Positions 24,742-34,133 of a stretch of 64,000 bases of DNA are shown here, piece after piece. The translations under genes were made by a program, and so were the position numbers. Position 1 is the stretch's first letter, and each line of letters starts with the position of its first letter. A model generated the notes under the pieces. The model saw only the letters and a list, made by a program, of their open reading frames with translations. It did no database searches and was not told where the DNA came from. The DNA comes from Kribbella sp. VKM Ac-2568 (lineage in GTDB: Bacteria; Actinomycetota; Actinomycetes; Propionibacteriales; Kribbellaceae). The stretch is from NCBI RefSeq assembly GCF_004345365.1, contig NZ_SLVF01000016.1, positions 124,001-188,000 of the forward strand. The letters run 5' to 3'.

Positions 24742-25732
24742 CCCGCTCTGGACCGGCTACCGGCATCGGGAGATCGATGCCGCCGGGTGGATGACGTTCT
24801 GGCGGCTGGACCCGCGCGAGCAGTCGTTCGCCCTGACCGACTGGGTCGGTGTGCCGGACCGGCCGGGCCACCGGTTGTGGTCGCGGGCGGCGACGCCGGC
24901 CGGCGTACGGGCCGCCTGGCTGACCTCGGCGGCCACGGTCAGCCTGGAGATCCGGGCCGAGCTGGACATCTACTCGCTGATCGCGCCGGTCGACTTCCTG
25001 GTCGACGGCGTCCTGCATGCGCGTCGCCCGGTCGAGGCAGGCGAGCAGCGGATCACCGTGGAGCTACCGCCCGGGCCTGTGCGGTTGGAGATCTGGCTGC
25101 CGCAGGCGGGCGCGATCGGCGTACGGGCGGTGTTGTTCGACGGTGAGGCGGAGCCGCAGCCACCGGTCGGGCCGCGGTGGATCACCTACGGCAGCTCGAT
25201 CACGCAGTGCACGGGAGCGTACGGACCGTCCGAGACGTGGCCGGCGCTGGTGGCCCGCGAGCACGGCTGGGACCTGGTCGCGCTCGGCTTCGCGGGCGAG
25301 TGCCATCTCGACCCGATCGCGGCGCGGACCATCCGGGATACGCCGGCGCGACTGATCACGCTGTGCCTGGGCATCAACATCTACGGCGGCGAGACGTTCA
25401 GCGGGCGGACCCTGCCCGGGCAGGTCGAGTCGTTCGTGGCGACCGTGCGCGACGGGCATCCGCACACGCCGATCGTGGTGATCACGCCGCTGCACGCACC
25501 CAACGTGGAGGGCAAGCCGAACGCTCTCGGCCTCACCCTCGACGACGTGCGCGCCTGTGTGGAGCTCGGCGCGCGGGCGCTGGGCGATCCCGAGCTGCAG
25601 CTGATCGACGGCCGCACCGTGCTCAGCATCGAGGAAGCCCAAGCCCTGTACGTCGACGACCTGCACCCGGGGCCCGAGGGCTACCGCCTGATCGGCGAAC
25701 GCCTCGCCCCCCTGCTCACCCTGCCGCTCTAA
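24731..25732 (+). CDS. SGNH/GDSL-type esterase
   Basis: I place the start at the GTG at 24731, overlapping the GntR stop by 11 nt, giving 333 residues; the longer open frame upstream is a shadow of the regulator. An N-terminal beta-sandwich-like domain (1 to about 150) precedes an SGNH hydrolase domain with ITYGSSITQ (nucleophile Ser), the Gly in GFAGECHLDP, LGINIYGG for the Asn block, and DDLHPGPEGY with the catalytic Asp-x-x-His. There is no signal peptide. Members remove acetyl or other acyl groups. Coupling to the regulator suggests it supplies the acid used by the divergent operon. Confidence 0.82.
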   Translation: MGADPLWTGYRHREIDAAGWMTFWRLDPREQSFALTDWVGVPDRPGHRLWSRAATPAGVRAAWLTSAATVSLEIRAELDIYSLIAPVDFLVDGVLHARRPVEAGEQRITVELPPGPVRLEIWLPQAGAIGVRAVLFDGEAEPQPPVGPRWITYGSSITQCTGAYGPSETWPALVAREHGWDLVALGFAGECHLDPIAARTIRDTPARLITLCLGINIYGGETFSGRTLPGQVESFVATVRDGHPHTPIVVITPLHAPNVEGKPNALGLTLDDVRACVELGARALGDPELQLIDGRTVLSIEEAQALYVDDLHPGPEGYRLIGERLAPLLTLPL

Positions 25733-26573
25733 GGAGCTTGTCCAACCTGGCGGCGAACTCCTGGTGCTCGGTGCCGAAGCCACCGTGGTCTCCGGGGAAC
25801 GCGGCAACTTCGGTTCCCAATCGCTCGGCCAGGACCCCCGCGGCCCGCACCCAGGGCTCGCCGTTCGAGCCCTCACCGACAGCCGGTACTACGCGGGTCG
25901 GCGCCGCGGCGAGCGCAGCGAGGTCCGGCTGGTACGCCGCGAACGGCGGAACCTCGTAACCAACGAAGAACGCAAAGTTCTCCTGCATCCGCGCCACAGT
26001 CTCCGCATCAGCCTCCGCATCCGGCCCGGGCGGCTGCTCAGCTTCCGAATCCGGCCCGTCGCCATCCGCACGGTCGGCGGCGAAGCCGGCGTTCAGCTTC
26101 TCCAGTGCTGCCCAGGGACCGGCGGACTGGAAGGTCTCTTCGACCGAGCGGATCATCGTGCGCCAGTGGTCGCGGTCTTCCAGCAGCTCGAACAACGGCG
26201 GTTCGTGGGCGACGAGTGTGCGGACGAGTTCGGGATGACGAGCTACGAGGTCGAGCGCGATGATCGCACCCGAGCTGTTGCCGAAGACCTCAGCCGGCGC
26301 GTCCGCGGCGACGCCCACTGCCGCCAGCACCCGCGCGGCGTCGTCGCTGTGGACCTCGATGCTCTGCGGTTCGGCCGGACCGTCGAGCGGACTGCGGGAG
26401 TTGCCCCGCCGGTCGTAGGTCACCACCGTGTACCGGTCGGCGAAGTGCTGGGCGAGGTCGGCGTACCCCGCGGCGTCGTAGACCCCGCCGCACACCAGCA
26501 GCAGAACAGGCCCGGCCCCGCGAACCTCGTAGTACAGGCTCGCTCCGGGGACGGACAGGATGTCGGTTCTCAT
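25716..26573 (-). CDS. Alpha/beta hydrolase
   Basis: A 285-residue alpha/beta hydrolase: VTYDRRGNSRS, nucleophile elbow GNSSGA (Ser), LVAHEPPLFELL, and a late catalytic His in PGDHGGFG. An acidic, low-complexity insertion (GDGPDSEAEQPPGPDAEADAE) sits in the cap region. It converges on the SGNH gene, with 17 nt of overlapping coding sequence. Three related hydrolases occur further along at 37710, 39961 and 40755. Substrate unknown. Confidence 0.82.
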   Translation of the reverse strand: MRTDILSVPGASLYYEVRGAGPVLLLVCGGVYDAAGYADLAQHFADRYTVVTYDRRGNSRSPLDGPAEPQSIEVHSDDAARVLAAVGVAADAPAEVFGNSSGAIIALDLVARHPELVRTLVAHEPPLFELLEDRDHWRTMIRSVEETFQSAGPWAALEKLNAGFAADRADGDGPDSEAEQPPGPDAEADAETVARMQENFAFFVGYEVPPFAAYQPDLAALAAAPTRVVPAVGEGSNGEPWVRAAGVLAERLGTEVAAFPGDHGGFGTEHQEFAARLDKLLRAAG

Positions 26574-26589
26574 GGCACCTCCGCTGGAC

Positions 26590-26615
26590 GGTGACCGGCC
26601 GAGTGGCCGGTCACC
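26590..26615 (-). terminator. Terminator hairpin after glyQS
   Basis: GGTGACCGGCC and GGCCGGTCACC pair perfectly (11 bp) around GAGT. It lies downstream of the synthetase stop and upstream of the hydrolase start. Confidence 0.7.
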
Positions 26616-26659
26616 TCTTGGTCGGGACCACGATCAGCTTCTTGACATCCCGCCCGACG

Positions 26660-29600
26660 TCAGGACGCCAGGCTGGTACCGAGCGCCTGCCAGTCGAGTA
26701 CCGGGGCGGCGAGGTCGCGGATGGTGGCGAGCAGGCCGAGCCGCGCGGCGCGGACCTCCGGGTCCTCGGCCATCACCAGGATCTCCTCGAAGAACGTGGT
26801 GATCGGCTCGACCAGCACCTCGGCCGCCGTCACGAACTCGCCCAGCGCGGTCGGCGCCGTACCGACCTTCTGGACCGCCTCGTGCAGGACCAGCTCGGCC
26901 GGCTCGGTCAGCTTGGACGGGTCGTACTGCGCGGTCACGTCGGCCGGGACGATCCGGCGGACCCGCTGCAGTACTGCGACCAGCTCGGCGAACGACTCGT
27001 TCTCCACCTGGCGCTGGAGCTCCGCGAGGGTCTCGTCGGCGGCCGCGGGAGCCTCCGCGAGCGACAGCACGGCGGCGACCTGGAGGTGGTCGTCACCGCG
27101 GTCGATCAGCTGCTGCTCGTACCGCCGGACGGTGAAGTCGGCGACATCGGCCAGCGCGGACTCGGACACCTCGATGCCCTGGGCGCCGATCTGCTCGGCG
27201 GCCGCGGCCAGACCGGTGGACAGCGTGATCGCCCGGAGCTCCGGGTGCTCGCGCAGGATCGCGACGACACCCGCGGCCGCCCGCCGCAACGCGAACGGGT
27301 CCGAGCTCCCGGTCGGCTTGGCGCCGACCGCGAACAGCCCGGCCAGCAGATCGAACCTGTCCGCCAGCGCCAGGATCGCTCCCGGCGTGGTCGACGGCAC
27401 CGGATCACCGGCGGCGCGCGGCAACTCCATGTCGAACAGCGCCTGCGCGACGGCCTCGGACTCACCGGCACGGCGCGCGTACTCGCGGGCCATCGTGCCG
27501 GCCAGGCTCGTCAGCTCGACCACCATCTGCGAGCCGAGGTCGAACTTGGCGAGCTCAGCGGCCCGCCGCAGCGCGGTCAGGTCGTCACCCTCCAGCCCGG
27601 TCTTCTCCGCCAGCGCCTCGGCGACCTTCGCGATCCGGCCGGCCCGCTGCGCCATCGAGCCGAGCCGCTCCTCGAAGGCGAGCTTCTCCAGCCCCTGCTT
27701 CATCGCCTCGGGCGTGCTCTGCAGGTCGGCCCGCCAGAAGAAGGCGGCGTCCTCGTACCGGGCGCGCAGTACGCCCTCGTTGCCGTTGCGCACCGTCGCC
27801 TCGTCGACCGAACCGTTGGCGACGGCAACGAAGTGCGGCAGCAGCTTGCCGTCGGCGTCGCGGACCGGCAGGTAGCGCTGGTGCTTGCGCATCACCGTGG
27901 TGAGGATCTCCGACGGGAGGTCCAGGTAGTCCGGCGAGAAGTTGCCGAGGATCGCGGTCGGCTCCTCGATCAGGTTGACGATCTGGTCGACCAGGGTGGA
28001 CTCGCCCTCGACGTCGACAGTGCCGCCGACCTCGGCCGTGAGCCGCTGCGCCGCCTCGATGATCTGCGCCCGCCGCTTGGCCGGATCGGCCTCGATGCCG
28101 TGGATCCGCAGCAGGTCGAGGTACCCCTCGGCCGCGGCGATCTCGACCGTCGGCTGCGCGGCCGTGCGGTGCACCCGGGTGGTCCGGCCGGCGGCGAGCG
28201 TCGACACGGAGACCGGGACGACCTGGTCGCCCAGCAGTGCGACCAGCCAGCGGACCGGCCGGGTGAAGGAGAGCTTGGAGTCGTTCCAGCGCATGTTCTT
28301 GTCCGAGCGCAGACCGTTGACGATCTCGGCCAGCACGCCGCTGAGCACCTCGGCGGCGCCACGACCCGGATCCGGCTTGGTCACCGCGACGTACTCGACG
28401 CCGTCCACCTCGAGGTCGTGCAGCTCGGAGGTCTCGACGCTCTGGCCGCGGGCGAACCCGGCGGCCGCCTTCGTAACGTTGCCCTCGGCATCGAATGCGG
28501 CGGACTTGCGCGGACCGCGGACGACCCGCTCGGCATCCGGCTCCCCCGCCTGTACTCCGGCGACGAACGCGACCACCCGGCGGGGGGTGGCATAGGTGGT
28601 GATGTCGCCGTGGCCGAGGCGGGTCGCGGCCAGCTTCTCGGTGAGTGCCACACGGACCGACTCGGCGGTCTTGGTCACCTCCGACGGCGGCATCTCCTCG
28701 GTGCCGATCTCGAACAGCAACTGCCGGGTGCCGCTCATGGTCGGGAACTCGGTCGGCTCCGGGGCTGCGGCCGGCAACTCGGCGATCCCCAGCGGGTGCT
28801 CGAGCTCGGTCCTCCGCTCGGCCCAGAGCTGGGCGACCTCGCGGGCCAGGGTGCGCATCCGGCCGAACGCCTTCGCGCGTTCCGTCGTACTGACCGCGCC
28901 GCGGGCGTCGAGCACGTTGAACGCGTGGGAGCAGCGCAGCACCATCAGATGAGCGGGGACCGGCAGGCGCGCGTCGAGCATCCGCCGGGCCTCCTGCGCG
29001 TACTCCTCGAACAGCCGCCGCTCACTGTCGACATCCGCGTCGTCGAGGTAGTACCGGCTCATCTCGTACTCCGCCTGGCCGAACGCCTCGCCGTACGAGA
29101 TGCCCGGGGCGTAGGCGATGTCCTTGAAGTGCGAGACACCCTGCAGCGCCATCATGATCCGCTCGATGCCGTAGGTGATCTCCACCGACACCGGGTCCAG
29201 CGTCATCCCGCCGGCCTGCTGGAAGTAGGTGAACTGAGTGATCTCCAGGCCGTCCAGCCAGACCTCCCAGCCCAGCCCCCAGGAACCGGTGGCCGGGTTG
29301 GCCCAGTTGTCCTCGACGAACCGGACGTCGTGCGCGTCGGTGTCGATGCCGAGCGCCTCGAGGCTGGCCAGGAACAGCTCCTGCGGGTTGCCCGGGTCCG
29401 GCTTGAGCACCACCTGGAACTGGGTGTGCGTCTGCAGCCGGTTCGGGTTCTCGCCGTAGCGGGCGTCGTCGGGGCGCACGGAGGGCTCGACGTACGCGAC
29501 GCGCCACGGCTCGGGACCCAGCACCCGCAGGATGGTCGCCGGGTTCAGCGTGCCGGCCCCCACCTCGGTGTTGAACGGCTGCACCACCATGCAGCCCCGG

Positions 29601-29698
29601 TCGGTCCAGTACTTCGTGAGCGCGAGCAGCGCGTCCTGCATGGTGAGCACGACAACCTCAGGTTCGGTCAGGGGGATCTCGGCGGCCGGGCCTGCCAC
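26660..29698 (-). CDS. glyQS: Fused alpha-beta glycyl-tRNA synthetase
   Basis: A 1012-residue protein that carries the bacterial tetrameric GlyRS as one chain. Residues 1 to about 305 are the alpha subunit (YWTDRGCMVVQPFNTEVGAGTLNPATILRVLGPEPW; GSWGLGWEVWLDGLEITQFTYFQQAGG). Residues from about 321 are the beta subunit (MSGTRQLLFEIGTEEMPPSE; RWLVALLGDQVVPV; an HD-like region; a C-terminal anticodon-type domain). Both halves look intact. It charges tRNA-Gly. Many actinobacteria use the shorter dimeric GlyRS instead. The GTG start lies 18 bp after the SARP gene stop; no separate promoter is visible in the gap. Confidence 0.93.
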   Translation of the reverse strand: MAGPAAEIPLTEPEVVVLTMQDALLALTKYWTDRGCMVVQPFNTEVGAGTLNPATILRVLGPEPWRVAYVEPSVRPDDARYGENPNRLQTHTQFQVVLKPDPGNPQELFLASLEALGIDTDAHDVRFVEDNWANPATGSWGLGWEVWLDGLEITQFTYFQQAGGMTLDPVSVEITYGIERIMMALQGVSHFKDIAYAPGISYGEAFGQAEYEMSRYYLDDADVDSERRLFEEYAQEARRMLDARLPVPAHLMVLRCSHAFNVLDARGAVSTTERAKAFGRMRTLAREVAQLWAERRTELEHPLGIAELPAAAPEPTEFPTMSGTRQLLFEIGTEEMPPSEVTKTAESVRVALTEKLAATRLGHGDITTYATPRRVVAFVAGVQAGEPDAERVVRGPRKSAAFDAEGNVTKAAAGFARGQSVETSELHDLEVDGVEYVAVTKPDPGRGAAEVLSGVLAEIVNGLRSDKNMRWNDSKLSFTRPVRWLVALLGDQVVPVSVSTLAAGRTTRVHRTAAQPTVEIAAAEGYLDLLRIHGIEADPAKRRAQIIEAAQRLTAEVGGTVDVEGESTLVDQIVNLIEEPTAILGNFSPDYLDLPSEILTTVMRKHQRYLPVRDADGKLLPHFVAVANGSVDEATVRNGNEGVLRARYEDAAFFWRADLQSTPEAMKQGLEKLAFEERLGSMAQRAGRIAKVAEALAEKTGLEGDDLTALRRAAELAKFDLGSQMVVELTSLAGTMAREYARRAGESEAVAQALFDMELPRAAGDPVPSTTPGAILALADRFDLLAGLFAVGAKPTGSSDPFALRRAAAGVVAILREHPELRAITLSTGLAAAAEQIGAQGIEVSESALADVADFTVRRYEQQLIDRGDDHLQVAAVLSLAEAPAAADETLAELQRQVENESFAELVAVLQRVRRIVPADVTAQYDPSKLTEPAELVLHEAVQKVGTAPTALGEFVTAAEVLVEPITTFFEEILVMAEDPEVRAARLGLLATIRDLAAPVLDWQALGTSLAS

Positions 29699-29716
29699 CG
29701 CATTCGACCCCCGAGT

Positions 29717-32700
29717 CTATTCGCCCCCTGAAGTGCTTTCGTCACGCAGGACCACCGGTCGCCCGCTCCAGCCGCTTATCCACCCGGCCCCGCGGGCCTC
29801 CACGGCCGCCGCGGTCTGCCGATCGCCGGGCCGGTCGCGCTGCCGCAATGTGGTGGCCAGCTCGCGTGCGGTCGCGGCGGCGAACGGCCAGAGCTCGGCC
29901 GATTCGTTGCGGTCAAGAGCCGTCTGCAAGTGGTCAACGGCCAGGTCGAGCTCGCCGACCGTCCGGGCGAGAAGGCCGACCTGGTGCCCGGCGAAACCGG
30001 CGATGGTGATCCCGGTACCACCGATGACGACCCGGTCCTCGTATGGCGCCAGCTGCGCATACAGCTCCCGGGCAGCCTCCGCGGAGCCCAGGGCGGACCA
30101 GAGCTCCGCGCGGATCGCGAGATGCGTCAGCCAGAGATAGTCCGGCGGCACCTCAGGCTGCTGATGCCACGGTCCCAGCGCCGCGCCGGCCTCTTCGATC
30201 CGCCCGGCCCTCACCAAGGCCAGCGCGTGCCACTCCCGCAGCAACGCCAGCCCGGAGAGGGCGGCTGCTTCGGCAAGCATCGGCTCGATGGCCGCCAGCG
30301 TGCCTCGGGCCAACCCGAGCGTCGCCGCCAGGGCGACGGGAAGTGAGGCGGCTCCGGCCAGCGTCGTACCTGCGTGGAACTCGGCCGCCGTCTCGATAGC
30401 TCGCTCGGCGTCGTCGAACCGGCCCCAGCCCACAGCCACGACCGCGTCCGCCCAGACGAGCGTGACCAGCACGGGCGCGAGCGAGTACGTCTCGGCCAGC
30501 CCGCGGGCGCGCTGATAGTCCCGCAGACCCGCGGCCACCTCACCTTGCTCGAGCTGATCCCGGCCACGGAACACCAGCGCCCGCGAGACCGCCACCGGAT
30601 CGTCCGCCGCTTCGGCAAGGTCCAGCAGCTCGCGAGCAGCCGACAACCGCTCGCCCAGCAGTTCCGGACGCTCGTAGGCGAGATGGCGGAGCTCCAGGAT
30701 CCTCGCCAGATCCTCCGGGCTTCCGTACCTCCGGGCGAGTGACTCTGCCTCCGTCGAGAGCGCCACGGCCCGTTCGACCGTGTCCGGCTGGTAGTAGATC
30801 TCAGCCGCCAGAGCCGCCAGCAGACGTGCCCGCACCACCTCGTGTCCCGGCGGCAGCTCCCGCAGGAGTCGCTCGAACAGGGCGACACCGGTGAAGTCGA
30901 CCACCAGGTACTCGCGCCAGCTCCAGATCGCGTCGGTGGTGACTGCCACCGCGGCCGTCGCCGCCGCGACCACATCTCCGGCCTCGAGGGCAACCTCCGC
31001 AGCCTCGCGCGCGGCGGCCCAGGCCTGGATCTCCTGCCCCGCCCGCTTCCGGGCCCGCGCCAGACCGAGCAGTACGTCGTACCGGTCTGTGGCGGAGGCG
31101 GTGCGGTCCCGCGATACGGACGTCAATGCCAGATCCTGCAGCCGAGCCGCCTCCGCTGGAGCGGACTGTCGCGCCGCGAGCTCGGACGCGCGGACGGCAT
31201 AAGTCCAGGCGGCACGCGCGTGGTCCGGGCCGGCTTCACCGTAGTGGTGGGCGAGCTCGGCCAGTCCGATCCGCCCGGTCCGCTGCTCCAGCAGCCCGGC
31301 GATCGCGGCATGCAACTCGCGCCGTCGTCCCAGTGGCAACCGGACGTAGACGGCCTCTCTCACCAGGGCATGGGTGAATCGGAGATCGGGGCCATCGGCA
31401 ACGATCAGTCCGGCCAGGAGCGCGGCCTCGGTGGCAGCGACGGCTTCGGCGGCGGTCAGGCCTGAGGCCTCCTCGACGAGGTCGGCATCGAAGGCCGCTC
31501 CGTAGGCCGCGGCTGCCTCCAGAAGCCGTTCCACTTCGTCGGGCAGTTGAGCGATCCGCTGGCGCACCACGTCCCGGACGCCGTCCGGAACCCGCAGCTC
31601 GGCCGCACCCGATTCGGTCAGCTGCCGCTGGTCCGCGAGCAACCGGATCAGCTCGCCGACGAAGAAGGGGTTGCCGTTCGTCCGTCGAGCCAACGCTGCC
31701 GCGACCGTCTCGGGGATCTCGATGTCGTGGTGGAGCCGCGCGTAGGTCCGGATGCCCGTCTCATCCAGCCCGCGGAGGCCGATCCGGACCAGCTCCGCCC
31801 GGGCGAGCTCGGCCAGCACTTCGGCGACCTCCGGCGTGATGTCCGCCTCCGCATCACGGCTGGTGAGAACCAGCAGGACCGGCAGCCCGGTCGCCATCAG
31901 CCCGAGCCGCCCCACCAGGCGCAGGGTGTCCCCGTCCGCCCGATGCAGGTCATCGAGCACCAGCAAGGTCGGTCCCGCCGCCCGCAACAACCCAGCCGCC
32001 GCCTCAGCCAACCGAAACACCGCAGTATTCGCATCCAACACTTCCGCGGCCGGATCCGGAATGAGCGATGCCAGCGGTGTTCTCGCCCTCGCGGCGTCGT
32101 CGGCCGTCGGGATCAGGCTGGCCAATGCCTGCGACCACGGCCAGAAGGGCGGCGCTCCGGCGGTCTCCTCACAGCGGCCCCAGCCGGTGTTCAGTCCCAT
32201 CGCCGCGGCCGTCGCGGTCAATGCCCGGGCCAGACCGGTCTTGCCGATCCCCGGCTCCCCGGTGATCAGCACCACGTTCCCCCGCCCCGCGGTCGCCTCG
32301 ACGAGCAGCCCGGCAAGCCGGGTCAACGGCTCCTCCCGACCAACCAGGTGATCCCCGCCGCCCGGTCGGCTGGTCGCCGTAGCGGGGGCCGGGGCAGTGG
32401 TGCGGGCTGCGCGCGGGGAGGCGTCCAGGGTGGGTTCCTGGTCGAGGATTGCTTTCTCCAGACGCCTCAGTTCCGGGCCGGGGTCGACGCCGAGCTCGTC
32501 GGCGAGGATTCGCCTGGCTCGCCGCAACGCGTCCAGCGCGGCGCCCTGGCGCTGGGATCTGTAGAGCGCCACCGCGAGCAGCCCCCAGGCTGATTCCCGC
32601 AGCGGGTGGGCGGCGGCCAGTTGCTCGATCTCGCCCACCACCCGCTTGTGGTGGCCCGACGCGAGGTCGGCCCGGAACCGGTCCTCGGTGGCGAGCAGGC

Positions 32701-33181
32701 TGAGCTCCACCAGCCTCGCGGCCTCGGCTGCCAGCGCCGGCGCAAGGGCGGTGAGGTCGGCGTACGGGTCGCCACGCCAGAGGCTCGCCGCTGCGCGGAG
32801 GAGGTCGCCGGCCCGGCCCGGATCGGTCGCCAGGGCTTCGCGGCCGGCGCTCACCAACTCCTCGAACTCGACCACGTCGAGCTCGGCGGCGGCCAGCGAA
32901 TAGCCCGGCGGCTGAGTGACGATGACCCGGGCCGGCGCCCGGGCCGCCCGGTCCGGCTCGAGCACCCGGCGGAGATTCGCCACGTAGGACTGCACCGATA
33001 CCAGGACCTTCGGCGGCGGGTCCTCGCCCCACAGCTCATCCACCAGGCGGGACACCGGGACGACCCGGCCGCCGGACGCGATCAGCAGGCCGAGCAGGGC
33101 TCGCTGCTTCTGGCCACCGAGCTGGACCAGCCCCCCGTCGGCATCGAGAACCTCCATTGGCCCCAACACCCGAAACCGCAC
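29717..33181 (-). CDS. Large SARP/AfsR-type regulator with AAA ATPase and TPR-like region
   Basis: A 1154-residue multidomain regulator. Residues 1-95 are an OmpR-like winged helix (RFRVLGPMEVLDADG, KQRALLGLLIASGG, VSYVANLRRVLEP-type segment). Residues about 100-245 form the bacterial transcriptional activator (BTAD) domain ending in ELGVDPGPELRRLEKAIL. A Pro/Ala linker leads to an AAA/STAND ATPase with Walker A ITGEPGIGKTGLARAL and Walker B LLVLDDLHRAD. The rest, about 500 residues, is helical TPR-like repeats. Such proteins activate secondary-metabolite or stress genes. No biosynthetic cluster is adjacent; the divergent hemerythrin gene is the nearest candidate target. Confidence 0.9.
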   Translation of the reverse strand: MRFRVLGPMEVLDADGGLVQLGGQKQRALLGLLIASGGRVVPVSRLVDELWGEDPPPKVLVSVQSYVANLRRVLEPDRAARAPARVIVTQPPGYSLAAAELDVVEFEELVSAGREALATDPGRAGDLLRAAASLWRGDPYADLTALAPALAAEAARLVELSLLATEDRFRADLASGHHKRVVGEIEQLAAAHPLRESAWGLLAVALYRSQRQGAALDALRRARRILADELGVDPGPELRRLEKAILDQEPTLDASPRAARTTAPAPATATSRPGGGDHLVGREEPLTRLAGLLVEATAGRGNVVLITGEPGIGKTGLARALTATAAAMGLNTGWGRCEETAGAPPFWPWSQALASLIPTADDAARARTPLASLIPDPAAEVLDANTAVFRLAEAAAGLLRAAGPTLLVLDDLHRADGDTLRLVGRLGLMATGLPVLLVLTSRDAEADITPEVAEVLAELARAELVRIGLRGLDETGIRTYARLHHDIEIPETVAAALARRTNGNPFFVGELIRLLADQRQLTESGAAELRVPDGVRDVVRQRIAQLPDEVERLLEAAAAYGAAFDADLVEEASGLTAAEAVAATEAALLAGLIVADGPDLRFTHALVREAVYVRLPLGRRRELHAAIAGLLEQRTGRIGLAELAHHYGEAGPDHARAAWTYAVRASELAARQSAPAEAARLQDLALTSVSRDRTASATDRYDVLLGLARARKRAGQEIQAWAAAREAAEVALEAGDVVAAATAAVAVTTDAIWSWREYLVVDFTGVALFERLLRELPPGHEVVRARLLAALAAEIYYQPDTVERAVALSTEAESLARRYGSPEDLARILELRHLAYERPELLGERLSAARELLDLAEAADDPVAVSRALVFRGRDQLEQGEVAAGLRDYQRARGLAETYSLAPVLVTLVWADAVVAVGWGRFDDAERAIETAAEFHAGTTLAGAASLPVALAATLGLARGTLAAIEPMLAEAAALSGLALLREWHALALVRAGRIEEAGAALGPWHQQPEVPPDYLWLTHLAIRAELWSALGSAEAARELYAQLAPYEDRVVIGGTGITIAGFAGHQVGLLARTVGELDLAVDHLQTALDRNESAELWPFAAATARELATTLRQRDRPGDRQTAAAVEARGAGWISGWSGRPVVLRDESTSGGE

Positions 33182-33353
33182 GCCTCGAACCTAACCGGCC
33201 GGCCTCCGGTTGTCAGCGGATGCCTCCAAGTCGGCTCCAGGCGACTTCCAAGAGCCCGGTCCCACGATCGGAGCATCCGACAGCAAGCCGGACCGTCCGA
33301 GAGGAACCGGTCCAGCCAAGAGGAAGCGGATCACCCGAGAGGAAGGAAGGGCG

Positions 33354-34073
33354 ATGACGAACCGGACCACGGACGAGCACCGGCTGCACGGACCCGGGCT
33401 CACCGACGTACGGATGATGAAGGTGGCGCACAGCAACTTCCGCCGCGAGCTGGGGCTGAGCCCTGCCGCCGTACGGCGGACCGCGGCCGGCGACCGCCGG
33501 CGAACCGCGGCGGTGGCGGACCACGTGGAGTTGTTCCTGTCGCTGCTGCATCACCATCACACCATCGAGGACGACCTGCTGTGGGAGGCGTTGCTCAAGC
33601 GCGTTCCGCACGAGCTCGCGCCGCTGGTGCACGTGATGCAGAGCCAGCACGAGCAGGTGGCCGAGCAGTTGGATCAGGCCCACCAGGCGGTGGACACGTG
33701 GCGTCGCACGGCATCAGGCACCGACGGCGAGCACCTCGCGTCAGTCCTCGACACCCTGTGCGCGGCCCTGTTCGAGCACTTGCACGCGGAGGAGACGCAC
33801 CTGCTGCCGATCATGGCCAGGCAGCTCACGGCGGCGGAGTGGGAGGAGTTCACCGAGCAGGGGATGTCCTCGATCCCGAAGCGGAAGATGGTGCTGGGCT
33901 TCGGGATGATGCTCTACGAAGGCGATCCGGAAGTGATCGACCTCGAGCTTCGCAAGCTCCCCGCGCCGGTACGCCGCCTGCTGCCGCCGCTCGGCCGCCG
34001 CGCCTTCCGCCGCTACGCCCGCCGGATGCACGGAACCACCACGCCGCCACGCGGTGTCGGCCTCATCGCCTGA
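33354..34073 (+). CDS. Hemerythrin HHE-domain protein
   Basis: A 239-residue protein starting at ATG behind GAGGAAGGAAGG. The HHE cation-binding domain occupies about residues 20-160, with likely iron ligands in VAHSNFRREL, LHHHHTIEDDLLW, QSQHEQV and FEHLHAEETHLLP. Hemerythrins bind a di-iron centre and sense or store O2, NO or iron. The C-terminal third is basic with Pro/Arg. It is divergent from the SARP gene across 172 bp and followed by a SnoaL-like gene 60 bp downstream. Confidence 0.85.
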   Translation: MTNRTTDEHRLHGPGLTDVRMMKVAHSNFRRELGLSPAAVRRTAAGDRRRTAAVADHVELFLSLLHHHHTIEDDLLWEALLKRVPHELAPLVHVMQSQHEQVAEQLDQAHQAVDTWRRTASGTDGEHLASVLDTLCAALFEHLHAEETHLLPIMARQLTAAEWEEFTEQGMSSIPKRKMVLGFGMMLYEGDPEVIDLELRKLPAPVRRLLPPLGRRAFRRYARRMHGTTTPPRGVGLIA

Positions 34074-34133
34074 CCTTTCGAACCGAAGTCGCCCGGCCTT
34101 TGAACCCGAATCTATGAGTTGAGGAGAACCACC

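Noticed and set aside
26591..29731. A 1046-residue plus-strand open frame
   Set aside because: Exact antisense of glyQS with composition typical of a mirrored coding strand.
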